From Argopecten irradians (Eukaryota > Mollusca > Bivalvia > Pectinida > Pectinidae): 64,000 bases of DNA. The stretch is from positions 30,629,331 to 30,693,330 of the forward strand of contig NC_091143.1 of NCBI RefSeq assembly GCF_041381155.1, written 5' to 3'. Of the stretch, positions 23,285 to 35,096 are shown one piece after another (within the stretch, counting starts at the first letter, position 1; every line of letters starts with the position of its first letter). Below the pieces are notes generated by a model, which was not told the DNA's origin, ran no database searches, and was given only the letters and a program-made list of their open reading frames with translations. The translations under genes and the position numbers were made by a program.

Positions 23285-24070
23285 TAGTCTTAGTATATAT
23301 GCCAGGCTAAGTGCACTGCTTAATCTGAGAATAAAGCTAATTCACAATCATACAGTATTTCAAAATTCAAGAAGTGATGCTATGACTAAATAAGTACAGA
23401 ATTAGTAAATAGATAAGGCTAAGTGTAATGATAAATCTAAGTATATAGCTAAGATTTAGTGTAATGTTAAGATATTTGTAAGACTAAAGCTTAATGGATG
23501 GCTTAAATAAAGCCAAATATAAGGTTATACCAACTATGGAGCATAACAAAGATATGCGACATAGTGTATAGTTAAGGGTAAGTGTAATGCTTACATATAA
23601 TACTTAGTGTAAGGCTATACATAAAAGTTAAGGCTTAGCGTAAGGCTAAGGTTAGCAGAAACTAATTCTAGAATAAATGAAGTTATCACAAAATGTTAAA
23701 GAAAAGGCCAAATCTAAGTCTAACGCTTATATATGAACAAGGCTTAGTGAAAGACGAAGGCTAAATGTTAGTCTAAGGGTCAGTGTAAGATTTATTAAAG
23801 TGTAAGGCTAAGACGACTATACATGTGTTCATAATACAAAATATAAGGCGGCTCAAACTTAGACTCAGTGTATTGACAAAAGTAAATGTTGATTCAAGAT
23901 TAAGAGTAAAGTTAAGGCTAAACGTAATGTTTGAAGTTCGATGTAAACAAAATTTATTATATATAGTATGCCTAAAGCTATACAAATGAGTGTTGAGGTC
24001 AAGACTTAGTATAAACCAAGACTAAGCATATGGTTAAGTGTAAGGTTAAGGCTAATACGTAGTATTAAAC
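23285..24070 (+). repeat. Degenerate short-period repeat field, TAAGGCTAAG type
   Basis: Over about 790 bp the words AAGGCTAAG, GGCTTAGTG, AAGTGTAATG and TAAGGTTAAG recur at irregular spacing of roughly 10-25 bp (for example near 23415, 23580, 23630, 23805, 23910 and 24030). Purine-rich TAAG/TTAAG words dominate one strand. It looks like an old, decayed minisatellite with a core of about 6-12 bp. No gene. Confidence 0.65.
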
Positions 24071-25094
24071 TATGTATAACGCACTAATACATAATGTTAT
24101 TTCATTACATCATTCTGCATCAATACGCATGCTTACCAAGTTTGCTGGTATATGTTATTTACAAGAATTCAGGTTTTAAATCATGTACAATTCGATATGT
24201 ACCATTTATATTACAAGATACACATTTTTAAAATAGGCATGTGAAGTTGTTATGTTAACGCTTACTTTGTGATACACTTGTTACTTAAATACATGTTTGT
24301 CGTACACGGCACGTAGCATATGCGAAAGGTGACGGGGGCACACGACATCCCTGCATCTGAATGTTTCTATCGCTAGATAATATCACCACATTTTATGAGT
24401 CTCATCATATTGATCAATCATTTATCAATTTTACGACCAGATAATTCCTGTTTATGCGATAGTAACTCCCTTGAAGTGTAGCAGAGTTAATGAGGCGAAG
24501 GGATGGGATTATACTTTTGATGTTTGATAATGGGGTAAATTGTTGTTACCTCATACCTAAGCGTCCCTACACTCCAGTGTTACTGGGCAATAGCTAGTCC
24601 GACATGTTGTAATATCCACTCAGTTTTAACCATCACACCATGTGATCTCACGTGAGCTTTTGAAGATTTCACTTACATTTGAAATTTGCATGTTGATATA
24701 ATAGCTTAAAGTGGGCAAGAGACCATTACAAGAGTATTTACTTTTATATCGATTTTAATGCTGAAGTACAAAAAATAAGTCAGGACACTTGAATGGCTAG
24801 CATTCTTCTTCGAGGAAGGAAACATCCTCGGGGTGACACGATCGTTAAAATACATGTCCTGTATTGTAACACATTTTATGGAGCTGTTTTTCAATGTCCT
24901 TTTAAATTCGACTATATAAAGCCATTAGCATGGTAAAGGGAGGCAACTCCAACATATTCTATATGTACATAACTAATCATATACCAGCTTATTGAAAAGT
25001 ATTAATGAATTTCAAATTCATAGATCTAAATTTTAAATAAATAGATAAAAGTTTTAACGTTTTAATCATTATGTTAACTTGAATTTTAAGTAAT
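24071..25094. other. AT-rich spacer
   Basis: No gene recognised. Confidence 0.4.
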
Positions 25095-25612
25095 GTGTGT
25101 TTGTTTGTTTGTTATATTAATTTACGTCCTATTTACAGCTATGGTCATGTTAGGACGGCCTTCCATGTATGCTGTGTGTTGTGTGTATGTTGTGCGAGGT
25201 ACTTGTTTTGGGAGACTGCGGTATATTTATGTTGTGTCTTCTTGTATAGTGGAACTGTTGCCCTTTTTATAGTGCTATGTCACTGACGCATGCCGCCGAA
25301 GACATCAAGCAACACACTCCACCCGGTCACATTATACTGACAACGGGCTAACCAGTCGTCCCACTCCTTGTATGCTAAGCGCTTAGCAGAAGCAGAAACT
25401 ACCACTTTTATAGACTTTGGTGTGTCTCGGCCAGGGGACAGAAACCAGAGCCTTCCTCACAGGGGCGAACGCTAAACTCAACGCCACAAGTGAGGCGGTG
25501 CCAAGGGAGGCATTAGGAAGAATAAAGTCAGTAAGGAAGAAGAGAAAAAATAAAGATCCTAAATGAAGTCGCCTTTTATGATCATGCAATAGGGCAGCAG
25601 GTACAATTCTAA
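25095..25612 (+). repeat. Full copy of the 500-bp interspersed repeat
   Basis: One of two nearly full-length copies; the other is 40452-40970 on the opposite strand. Landmarks in order: a TTTG-rich start, ACGTCCTATTTACAGCTATG, TTAGGACGGCCTTCCATGTA, TTTTGGGAGACTGCGGTAT, CCCTTTTTATAGTGCTATG, CACCCGGTCACATTATACTG, ACCAGTCGTCCCACTCC, AGAAACTACCACTTTTATAG, GTGTCTCGGCCAGGGGACAG and GTCGCCTTTTATGATCATGC. No terminal inverted repeats or coding frame found, and its transposon class is unknown. At least six further partial copies occur in this window. Confidence 0.8.
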
Positions 25613-26700
25613 CGCCCTACCTGCAGGACAGATTTTAAATAATATGTCTGTAAACATCTTAATATCTACATTATATTTTACGGTAGGGCCTTTTACGGTT
25701 ATAAAACTATCTGAAAATGAAAATTATACTGAAAACAACAGACTTAACCTGTCTTACTAATGAAATAGATAATTTGTACGATGTCTCATAGGAAAAACTA
25801 TTATATATACATACATATACTAACTTATCTACGTGAAAGGGTAATGTACAAATAGTGGGATGGAAATAAGAGGGTCACTTATGTACTTTTAATTACTTCC
25901 AAAAATATCCTATGGAAATGAGATAAGTGTGGAGAAAGGTAATTAAAAAAATAATTACAAAGAGTTTTAATTAAGTATGTATTTATAGAAATATACATAT
26001 TAATTATATCCTTTGCCACAAAGACTAGTCTTTGCACTTGCTGCTTTGATTTACAGATAAAATCTTCAGAATAATTACGCCCTAACTTCCTTCCACAAGA
26101 TAATTTACAGAGACCATGTTGGTAGACAAAAGAATTTAGCACCCCACACGTATCGAGTAACGGAACAACGGATGATATATTTAACCCTATCATAATTGAT
26201 TCGTTATCAGAATTTAACATCTCTAAGATACCATACTCTTAACACCTACCGTGTTCACAGCGACGACATTCAAACACATAGTCAAGTGTCAATGTGCCAA
26301 AAACGTTAAAACAAAGCAATACCTGTGAGGTTTAATTATAACCAACACAACTCATTAATGGATATTTTAGCGCATGATTGAAAGGCATCAATGATGCTAT
26401 TTATAGGATATCTCTGAACTATTGTTTCCTTTTTTGGATGTCATTAATTCTACCTCAATGATTATGACCCCCTCTATATCAAATCGTGCGAAATGTTCAT
26501 TATCTTATTGTTTCCATATATAACAAAAACGATATGTGTTAGCCAAAGTGACAATGCACTTCACAAAAAATGACCAAAATAACTCCAAATGATTTGTAGA
26601 TTGTCATTTCTTCTTTGTTCTTCTTCTAGTCAAATGGCAGACTCAAGGGAGGTTTTGAGTGCACTTGTCCCTGGGAGGTGCCATCAGAGGCGATGTTTTA
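25613..26700. other. AT-rich spacer
   Basis: The 113-codon minus-strand frame at 25879-26220 contains several cysteines but no recognised domain. I do not call it a gene. Confidence 0.35.
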
Positions 26701-26710
26701 TTATATATAT

Positions 26711-26772
26711 ATTTTTTTTAATTTTTTTATTTTTATTTTTTTTTTTTTTTTTTTTTTTTTTTGGGGGGGGGT
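26711..26772. repeat. Poly-T tract followed by poly-G
   Basis: T-rich low-complexity sequence with a pure T run of about 27 bases, directly followed by a run of nine G. Open frames read through it are artefacts. Confidence 0.9.
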
Positions 26773-27968
26773 GTTAAGGGGATTACTGGTTTTTCAATAT
26801 GTAAATAAAAAATGCACCAGTAGTGTAATTGTAATCGTATCTTGTCATGGGGAACCTTGCTTTTAAACGGAAGGTAAAAAAACAATTTATTGGTGTTATT
26901 AAATTAATGTTCGTATCATTGCCTACAGTTTAGGGATAGTTATGAAGTTTCTCTAAAACATATTTATATCTGCAAGGATTCGCTAATTAAGGTATTTCTT
27001 TGTTTGTTACTCGAACGAAACTCTACTAAATCATTCAAAATAAAGATTAAAAGTTATAGCTATCAAAAAATCATCAAATAAGTTTTGTTCCAAGCCTATC
27101 AAAACATGAGATGAACTGAATCTTATAACCGTTACCAATGATGAATAATCTATTAATAGATAAATTGATTTTACTATATAAGTGTTTGGTGAATTTGAAA
27201 CAATTTAGTTAGCCAACTTATAAAAAAAGAACGAATTTAAGTATTTGAATGTTTGGAAAACAGAAACATAACACGATTCTTCAAAAATAATCGAAATTAT
27301 TTTGCGTTCATTCTGCTAATAATGAATCACATTTGAAAAGGAAGTCGTTTATATGATGATAGGAATTGTTGTTGGATTAGTTTTGGCATAATTCCTAATC
27401 TTTGGAAAGACTACAATGTATTAAACAAACAACTGGAAATAACAGTTTAGTAAAAAGTGCTGTATTTCTAATATTCTTCATTTATTTGACGTCATTATCA
27501 AGACTGGTTTAAGATGTGGTACACCACAGCCCACAGATGAAGTATGATCAGAGCTTCTCGAGATTATTTGATCGTGGCGCCTGTCAATTTAAGTTAACCA
27601 CAACTGTTAGACATTTCGTAATGATCTCCCAATCAGAGTAAATGTTGGCCTGACACTAGTTAACAAAATATAAACGTTCACATAGAAATACTACGGCACA
27701 AGTCCCCCGGCATAAAGCCTTCAAGTCTCCAGTATTGGGTTCAAGTAGTAAAAATCAGCAATCAAAACTAAATCTATTAGAATAGTATTGGTATAGCGCA
27801 CCGTCTATAACATTGTAACTTTACAATCGTAGTACAATAGATGATCGTGGATATTTAAATATTTGTCGATATAGATCACGCTACGGTGTAGTGCGAGGTG
27901 TGTCTAGATAGCCCGAACCTTAGTCCCAAGGTGTCGCCGACGGCTTTGTTGTGATTAGTAATGTGTAT
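26773..27968. other. AT-rich spacer
   Basis: No gene recognised. Confidence 0.4.
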
Positions 27969-28013
27969 TGACGTCACAGAATCTCTCATAGGTAAAAATA
28001 CACCTGTATAAAT
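27969..28013 (+). promoter_or_regulatory. Candidate promoter of the 511-residue gene: CRE plus TATA
   Basis: A perfect CRE palindrome, TGACGTCA (27969-27976), sits 30 bp before TATAAAT (28007-28013). Transcription would start near 28035-28040. A donor-like ACT|GTGAGT at 28229/28230 would end a first leader exon of about 190 nt. The next exons would be 29739-29800 and 30668 onwards. CRE motifs also occur elsewhere in this window, so the assignment is tentative. Confidence 0.3.
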
Positions 28014-29738
28014 TTAGGGGTGTGGGAGTCTCCATTTGATTGACAGCTGCAAAATAGTAGGCATGATATACAGGACTTTAAGGTTACCCTGCTACTACAA
28101 AAACACACCAAAACTTCCGAGTCTTATTATATTACACGTGTCTAGCTTTAAAATAGGAGCGATAGCATCATGTTGATCATAATACATCTGTCTAGCTAAC
28201 AGAGAGGTTATACCGAACAGGTCATAACTGTGAGTATAGAACATATATGTATTAATATCTTAATGTAATATCTATTTAATCATTATGTATTTTCTTTTGT
28301 ATCCCAATTGTTTTTACTTTAGTATGAAATACCTTTTTGTTGTTTCTAATGCTTTGATATTCTTAGTTTTTTCAAAAATGTTCAAAATATTGATGTTTAA
28401 TTCTATCTTGCTTGGGTTTATCGACACAAGCGAAATTATTTGTAGAGGGATATCTTATATCTAAATATGTAATGACTTTTGTTTTCATATGGTAGTTCTA
28501 GTGTCTTCATTTACACGACGATTGTTTTAGATAGTGGTTAATTTGCTACATTTCTGTAAGATTATGACTTTAATAAAAGCTCATTTGATGCTACTGTAAG
28601 ATTGTCATTTCGATGTAATTTAATTTGACGACAGCAAACGAGTTCAATTTTGATTGTAAGAGAAGCTAATTTCATACAACTTTGTAAGATTTGTTTTTTA
28701 TTTTGGCTAATTTGAGGATTCCGATTTAAATATTGTTGAATCCTTATGATGTTTTTTTTTACTGTATGTCTATTATTTTTGTACCATTGTTATAAATTTA
28801 CCATTTCACCTTCAACAAAAATAATTAAGTATTTTATTGCATCAAATCTACACCACACATCTATACGCTCATGGATGTTTAGCACGGCATTATATTATAA
28901 GTCAGTTTCCATTTTTATTGTTGGTTGGCGATCACTTTAATTTTATCAATTTTGTCATGTATATGGCTATTTACCTCCATCTTTCTTATTCCTCATCCAT
29001 TTAGCATTTCAAATAGATCTTTCCATTACCATACCCATCACGTATTTCAATACATTAACGGTACCATATTCATTTAGATTTCTATATAAGGATAGGGGTA
29101 ACTGAAGGTCATCGATCAGATGGAAAACGTCTTTTTATATTGATTTCTATTCATCGATATCGAAGAATTTTAAAAGACATTTCCGAAATGGGTAGTAAAG
29201 GGTCATACTTCGGTCACTGTTTCCTAAACTGTTTTCACAAATAAAGTTATTTACACACAATATTTTTTTCAACGACATCATTTAACACGAAATGTGATTT
29301 AAATCATGATGTCACGCACCATGGTTCCATATAGAAGAAAGAAAGTTTCTGGACCTGTAAATATCAAGGCAAAAAGGCTTAATCAATTCAATTAACTTGA
29401 TTTTCATTCACTTGGTTTTTAAAGCTTAATGCATTCTGATATTAAAGACCGACTAAAACGTTAATAAAAATAATCAACCACCCAAATGCAAAATAAATAG
29501 CGTATTTAATTAATGTTTATTTTGTTTATAAAGCTCAACACTTACATTAACCTTAGCCTTGAATTTTCAGCAAATTTTTTCAGGTTGCTTACTGCGCCTG
29601 CGCAGGTTTTCGCTACTACGAAAAAACAAGATGTATCATTGCAGTGAGCAAATAAAGAACGCATGAGATTGTAAATAACGTTAAAGTCAACTGTCTTGTC
29701 TGTGTAACAAAATGCTGAACTTTTGTGTTTTATTGCAG
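28014..29738. other. Possible leader exon and first intron
   Basis: If the promoter proposal at 27969 is right, 28036-28229 is a first leader exon and the rest is intron. Otherwise this is AT-rich spacer with no recognised gene. Confidence 0.3.
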
Positions 29739-29800
29739 GATTCTTAAAGACCAGTGCCTTGATAGTTGTCTGAAGGACTATTGTGAAAGCTATACATTAC
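29739..29800 (+). other. Candidate non-coding leader exon of the 511-residue gene
   Basis: A 62-nt segment bounded by a good acceptor (TTTTGTGTTTTATTGCAG|) and a consensus donor (|GTAAGTATT). It contains no ATG, as expected for a 5' UTR exon, and lies 867 nt before the acceptor of the coding exon. Confidence 0.5.
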
Positions 29801-30667
29801 GTAAGTATTAGCTTAAAATCTAGCATACACAGACATGATAGATTTCATATGTATTGTTTTTTAACCATATCATGCACATCTGAAAAATAAAAATTAGAAT
29901 AATAAAATGTATATGGGAAAAAATCAGTATTGCCTTTGAAAGGGCTACTTTGTACTTCGTAACCAAATCACAGATTTTCGATTGACCGAACTCAGCTATT
30001 TGTAAATCTGGTGTGCAATATGTACACAGACCTATATTAATATTTCAATAATAAGATGCTCAGCTAAACTTACAACATTTCAACAATAACAAAAATAACG
30101 GGGGTAGGTGGGGGGATAGTATCGTCTTGGAAATGGCTAATTCGTAACCAAAAACCAAAATACAGATTTCGATTGACCGAACTTAACTAATAGGCATAAG
30201 TAAACCGCTGTATGTTTCTATCCCGTTATGATACCCTAAGCGCTTTAACTCCCGAGAATCCTTGGGATTATATAAACTATCCATACAGCATAGGTAAGCA
30301 TAGTAGGGCCCTTGTAGTCGACGAGTATGTATTGATGACATTGACATAATTGGCGCGTCAAGTGTTTGTTCAACAGGAGAAGTCGTCTATACTGACAGTA
30401 TTGCTCTTCTTTAATCCTTCCACGTTGTAACTACGATAAGCTATATCATTTATCAACATTTTATTAGATTCCCTCGCTTAATGGCTTAATGAAAAATCTG
30501 TAAGAAAATGAAAAGGGCATGCTTATCGTTAGAATAGCGATATTTTGTTAGTCGGAGATATTGATTGGTATTACAGCTTATGACTCGGACAATTTTCCAA
30601 TGTTGAAGTGTCAATGCCAATGCCCGTAAGTAACGCTATGAGCTTAGTAACCGTTCTTTATTTGCAG

Positions 30668-30734
30668 ATCCCTTGGGCAAACGTCACGTTTCGGCCGGGA
30701 AGGAGAGTCCTTTGGACTGTAATTTGTTTTCACA
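30668..30734 (+). promoter_or_regulatory. 5' UTR part of the coding exon (acceptor at 30667)
   Basis: CTTTATTTGCAG| at 30656-30667 is a good splice acceptor. The 67 nt that follow contain no ATG before the start codon at 30735. This supports the chosen start and a spliced leader. Confidence 0.55.
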
Positions 30735-32270
30735 ATGCGTGGTAAACTGCTGTTAGCCGGTGGTAAACCCATAGCTTGGAATCACAACACAAGTTATGTT
30801 GGGGTGTCAGGGGTTCACAGCGAAAACAGTCCTCCTTCGATAGGACGACGGAGAAAAGAAGACCGCGAATTTAAGGAAATACTAGGTGCCATAGAAAACA
30901 TGCATCGCAAGGATATGCAATCGTTTACCACCAACCGTAAACACTTAGAAAAGTCCATGTTGGCTTACAGTGAACGGATGCGGGAAATTAACAAAGGAAG
31001 ACGTTCCCTACCTGTTATTATTACGCCAGCTTCCGGTGAAAAACCAGTTCTTCCGCCACCAAAGAAATTTTCCAATATTGTTAGACCGGATGTGGCATCG
31101 CCTTCGTCAGATCTTCTCGGAAGTTCCAGAGAAGAATCTCTTCTATCTGCAAATCACCTGCATTCACCACTTAATTCTCCACGCAAACTTTCACCGATCT
31201 CGATTTCACGGAACCGTAATAGGAAAATGACATTCCATGGCAGTGAAATAGAACGCCATCTGCTTTCACCAAATATGCACACAATGCGACATTCAATCAG
31301 CGGAACCGGAACTAATCATCCTACGTTACCTTCAGAGGGAACGTTGCGCACTCGTAAGATCAGTACGATATCTCCGCCCGATCTTTTCGATATCAGCCGT
31401 GCCAGAGACGCTAGATCCATTGATAGTGCGTATGAAAGTTTCAATGGATCGGAAATGGAATATGACCAGAGGGACAAACATAGTCAAAACGATGAAATGG
31501 ATGTTGATGTGCATTCTATCAGTTCGGTAAAAATTGCGTGTTTCCCAGACATTAATGAGGAAAGAAAGCACATAAATAATATGTTTGGTGTTCCCGAGGA
31601 AGTTACTGATGACGTATCTAACCAAAGGAAAACCAAAAAAAGAAAAACTCTGAAAAAATCTCCAGCTGAGGCGAAGGCAAAAAAGAACAAATATTTAAAA
31701 CGGTTCCGAAAAAACGATAAAAAGGAAAAGAAAGAAGAAATAGCAGAAACAATAATCGAAACTTACGTTGACGAAGACGAAAAAGAAGAAGAAGAGGAAA
31801 TTGAAGAGGAACCAGAAAAGAAGAAGAGAGAAGTGTGCTTCGGGTTTCGATACTCTGTTGCTATTAAAGAACTGCTTAAAAAGCCTAATCCATTCAATGT
31901 GTCAAAGAAAGATATGGTTTCTAAAGTGGAGATGGAAAATGGACGCATCATTAATACACTTGGACCTGCTGTGTTAAAAGTGGTGGACGTTGATAGGTTA
32001 AACAATATTCGAGGAGTGCCTCTTAATATCAAACGGGACGATCCTATGAGCAAGCGTAAGAAAGCTGCTGCAAACTTGAGCAGGAGTGTTTCGCGAAATC
32101 CCCTTCCATCAATCTCACGTGGAGTTTCCGTGGATGGAAACCGCGAGGACAATGACAGAGTGATGGATTTGTCGGAGAGGAGTAGATCAAAAACCTCTCT
32201 TTATGACAAACCAATAGTGTCTTCACAACAGTCGCCATCTACTGTGATGGTCATTGGTGCTGATGATTAG
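30735..32270 (+). CDS. Unidentified charged, mostly disordered protein (511 aa), paralogue of the gene at 56.4-57.7 kb
   Basis: Single coding exon, 511 residues, rich in Ser, Lys, Glu and Arg with no signal peptide or membrane segment. A helix-prone block at 42-88 ends in LEKSMLAYSERMREI (71-85). The 417-residue protein at 56398-57651 has the near-identical LRESMLAYTERMRNI. Two more blocks match in the same order: KMTFH (164-168) and RKISTISPP (207-215). A basic cluster at 298-334 (KKRKTLKK, KYLKRFRKNDKKEKK) could be a nuclear signal, and an acidic run at 345-361 follows. The less biased segment 366-435 (CFGFRYSVAIKELLKKPNPF and onward) may be a small fold. The C-terminus is Ser-rich with many R-x-x-S sites. 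The start is the first ATG after the acceptor at 30667. I do not recognise the family; nuclear or cytoskeletal scaffold roles are guesses from composition. The long uninterrupted frame and the paralogue make it a real gene. Confidence 0.8.
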   Translation: MRGKLLLAGGKPIAWNHNTSYVGVSGVHSENSPPSIGRRRKEDREFKEILGAIENMHRKDMQSFTTNRKHLEKSMLAYSERMREINKGRRSLPVIITPASGEKPVLPPPKKFSNIVRPDVASPSSDLLGSSREESLLSANHLHSPLNSPRKLSPISISRNRNRKMTFHGSEIERHLLSPNMHTMRHSISGTGTNHPTLPSEGTLRTRKISTISPPDLFDISRARDARSIDSAYESFNGSEMEYDQRDKHSQNDEMDVDVHSISSVKIACFPDINEERKHINNMFGVPEEVTDDVSNQRKTKKRKTLKKSPAEAKAKKNKYLKRFRKNDKKEKKEEIAETIIETYVDEDEKEEEEEIEEEPEKKKREVCFGFRYSVAIKELLKKPNPFNVSKKDMVSKVEMENGRIINTLGPAVLKVVDVDRLNNIRGVPLNIKRDDPMSKRKKAAANLSRSVSRNPLPSISRGVSVDGNREDNDRVMDLSERSRSKTSLYDKPIVSSQQSPSTVMVIGADD

Positions 32271-32689
32271 ACTAATGATATCAACTAGACACTATCGCAG
32301 TAAACGACTGCACCCACAAGATAAATATGTATGTATAGTTAAACCTCATTAACTCAAAGTCGTACTGTTGGGAGACCAGGCCGATTTCTCGATTCTCCGA
32401 TTTCTCAAAACAAAAAATGCAGACTTTATTCAAAACTTTCTTATGTGAAAAAATTTGACTTAAGTCAGTTTGTTTAAATCAGTATTTTCCGAGAAGTTGG
32501 GGCTTGGTTTAATTTACTTACATTGTCACATGTTTCACCTTAGGTCCACCATATTTGGAGATAATGTGGTTTAACTGTACTTTTCTATGATACGCAGAAT
32601 GTATTGTCAGTAAATCAAACATCGGGCTCGTGTATTTCTATGAGATATATCTATTCTTTAACATACAGAATTTAATTGACATATCGGTC

Positions 32690-32695
32690 AATAAA
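32690..32695 (+). terminator. Candidate polyadenylation signal of the 511-residue gene
   Basis: AATAAA about 420 nt after the stop codon. Plausible 3' UTR length; not otherwise supported. Confidence 0.35.
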
Positions 32696-33361
32696 TTTAC
32701 TCATTATCAAGTAATTAAGTCATTATCAACAGTCAATTTGCATATTAATTTTTAATTTGATAGAATGTTTACGTCAAAAAGTACACTTTTCCAAGACCAA
32801 GTATGCGAGATGCTTATGATATATCGTAAGTAATTAAAACCTGCATTAAGATCATTTCCTCATCCATATTTGCTATAGATAAAAATTTTCGCTACGCATG
32901 AGGTGAACGATTCCGGTTTCTATTTTATTCACCATTTTTATCACTTAATTACCTGTTCAAAGTAATACTCTTCTGATCATTAAAACGACATATGAGCCAT
33001 TTGAATACTAGATTTTATAATAAGTTTTTAATTTACCATGGAAGAACAAATTATTCTGGGATTCCAAATTAACCTGCATTATAACAAACTAAACAATACA
33101 TTGTATATTCAATTATACAAGAATATGATGTAGCATCAGTATCCCTGTCTAGAGGAACCATTTACCTTATATTCTCCCACGTTTTTGTGTGAGAAGATTA
33201 ATGTGGTATTTAGTATTGGTCCAATATAAAACGAGAGCTTGATTATTTTGATTTTCTTTATGCTTACATGTACGTGTGTATCGCTACTACATGTTCAATT
33301 TCGTTAAGCTCATTTAGTTTCGTCTAAAGAAAATCACTTTAAGGAGCGTTTTGTTTTCAAT
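32696..33361. other. AT-rich spacer
   Basis: No gene recognised. Confidence 0.4.
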
Positions 33362-33588
33362 GTTGTGTTTAGCTTGCTTTGATGTCCTTCGTTTCGCTTC
33401 GCTTTTTCGTATATGCTTTCGTGTGTGGTGGTTGAACTTGAGCATCATGAATGTCACTTCGCTCTAAGCAATGTTTTTATGCAGCTCAAAAGGCTTGATT
33501 GTTCAACATGAATGAGACATTTTGTATCTCAAGCAAGATTCACTTTAAAAGTAACTTTAAGAAGGACATATCAAAGCTAAACACAACA
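33362..33588. repeat. Inverted repeat, 27-bp arms about 170 bp apart
   Basis: The left arm (33362-33389) begins GTTGTGTTTAGCTT and ends GATGTCCTT. The right arm (33562-33588) is its reverse complement, AAGGACATATCAAAGC then TAAACACAAC, apart from a few changes. It could be the ends of a small non-autonomous element or a fold-back. No target-site duplication was identified. Confidence 0.5.
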
Positions 33589-33824
33589 AATAACGGTGGC
33601 AAATATACTTATTATAAGTAATCTAATAATACCAAAATTTGTATTGGATACAAGTGCTAAGAAGACAAAAATGAAGGGGAAATCCTGAAATGTTTGGATA
33701 TTAATCCCAGTAGATGAATAACGATTGATTCTAAACTGTGCATTGAAAGATATTTAGATATTTTTTTCTACTTTCTTTTCGGTCGTTAAGGAATTCATCT
33801 TAACTTAAACTAAATACCCATGCG

Positions 33825-33916
33825 GGTAGGTTTTCATTCGACGTCATCATTTTGTGAACGAAACTCGCGTTGTTTTCTCTGAAAAATGCTGCGATGCGCT
33901 CGCAAAGGACGTCACA
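33825..33916 (+). repeat. Dispersed repeat with paired GACGTCA motifs, copy 1
   Basis: This segment matches the reverse complement of 35001-35096. Shared blocks: GGTAGG, GACGTCA, ATTTTGTGARCGAAA, GTTGTTTTCTCTGAAAA and a second GACGTCA. The two copies face each other across about 1.1 kb. Family unknown. Confidence 0.6.
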
Positions 33917-35000
33917 ATCTATACCTACCAGCGAGGGCAGATCATTATGTTGAAGGATTGGTTATACAATATATCGTTATATATATACTGATAACATAAA
34001 TGAACTATGCGTATGGTAGTACTAGTCAATATAGAGGGAAAACTTCCTCGTGATTATGTTGTATTTATAATTCGTATGCGATTTTATGATATTGTTCTGA
34101 TTATATGTTTACGGTGGTATATGTGATATATTTTGTAATAAAAGGTATATGCAATTATGAATCCATTTTCTATTATCTATTCAAATATAATATATAGTCT
34201 TTAAATACATATTTCTGAATGTAATTACCAAAGCACAGAATCTGTGAAGGATTTGGCTCTATTTTTTCATGCTTTCTTTTAGTAAAATGCCTTTTGTAAG
34301 TACAATTAATCAAACAACCAAATGTGATGCAGTCAAAAACTTCATAATTTTTTTTGGAACATAGAGGGTCCATTATTGTTCAGTTATAACTCAATGGCTT
34401 GTTTTCTTTAAGTCAAGATAATTATATCACCTTAATAACTTCATAACAAAATATCATCCCCTTTCACATCAGAATGCGTCTTCTTGGTTGATAATGGACA
34501 ATCAAATATCAGATAACTGGGAGTTGACAAAATTTGTTTAGAGGGAAAGAATTATAAGATTCGGTAAAGAGACCGAGAAATCATTTATCTTCATTCTTTC
34601 ACCTTTTTGTTTAACGGACGAAAAGTCAACAACTCGTTATCTTTTGTTTTTTTCTATTATTAAAGCCTAATGTCATAACGATTTTGACAACTTTTCGAAA
34701 TTCAAGATGGTAAACAGATAAATAATGCACAATAATTCCCAGGAAAAAATCATTGTCAGTTGTCAAAATCATGGCATTTGGCTTTCATGACAAGCAAACA
34801 CATGAACACATGGAATGATTTTGCTTTTAATTTAGCGATGTAGCGAGTAATGCTATCCCGTTGTCTACATTGATATGCAATGCATAATTTCATTTCAGCA
34901 TTTTTCTGTATAGTTTTGTTTTGTATTAATTTTGTTTCGCTGTCAATCATTCTGTATGTGCATATTGCAGATTATCTGTTCTTGCGGATAGTTATTGATG
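33917..35000. other. AT-rich spacer between the inverted repeat pair
   Basis: No gene recognised. It could be the interior of one element if the flanking inverted copies are its ends. Confidence 0.35.
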
Positions 35001-35096
35001 GTGACGTCATGTGTTTACGAGCATAACGTCATAATTTTCAGAGAAAACAACGGAATTTCGCTCACAAAATCGTGACGTCACAATTAATGCCTACCT
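35001..35096 (-). repeat. Dispersed repeat with paired GACGTCA motifs, copy 2
   Basis: Inverted partner of 33825-33916, with three CRE-like cores (GTGACGTCAT, TAACGTCATA, GTGACGTCAC). The reverse strand carries GTTGTTTTCTCTGAAAA as in copy 1. Confidence 0.6.

Noticed and set aside
25879..26220. 113-codon minus-strand frame
   Set aside because: No recognised domain, AT-driven composition and no clear splice or promoter context. Kept as spacer.
26589..26866. Frames beginning MADSREVL-like behind an acceptor-like TTCTTCTTCTAG
   Set aside because: They run into poly-T/poly-G sequence within about 25 codons and no donor was found.
30577..30625. 49-nt exon between ATTACAG and GTAAGT just before the 511-aa coding exon
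   Set aside because: The following intron would be only about 42 nt, too short; at most an alternative leader.
31332..32238. Several minus-strand and shifted frames over the 511-residue gene
   Set aside because: Shadows of the real plus-strand frame, driven by its Lys/Glu/Ser-rich codons.
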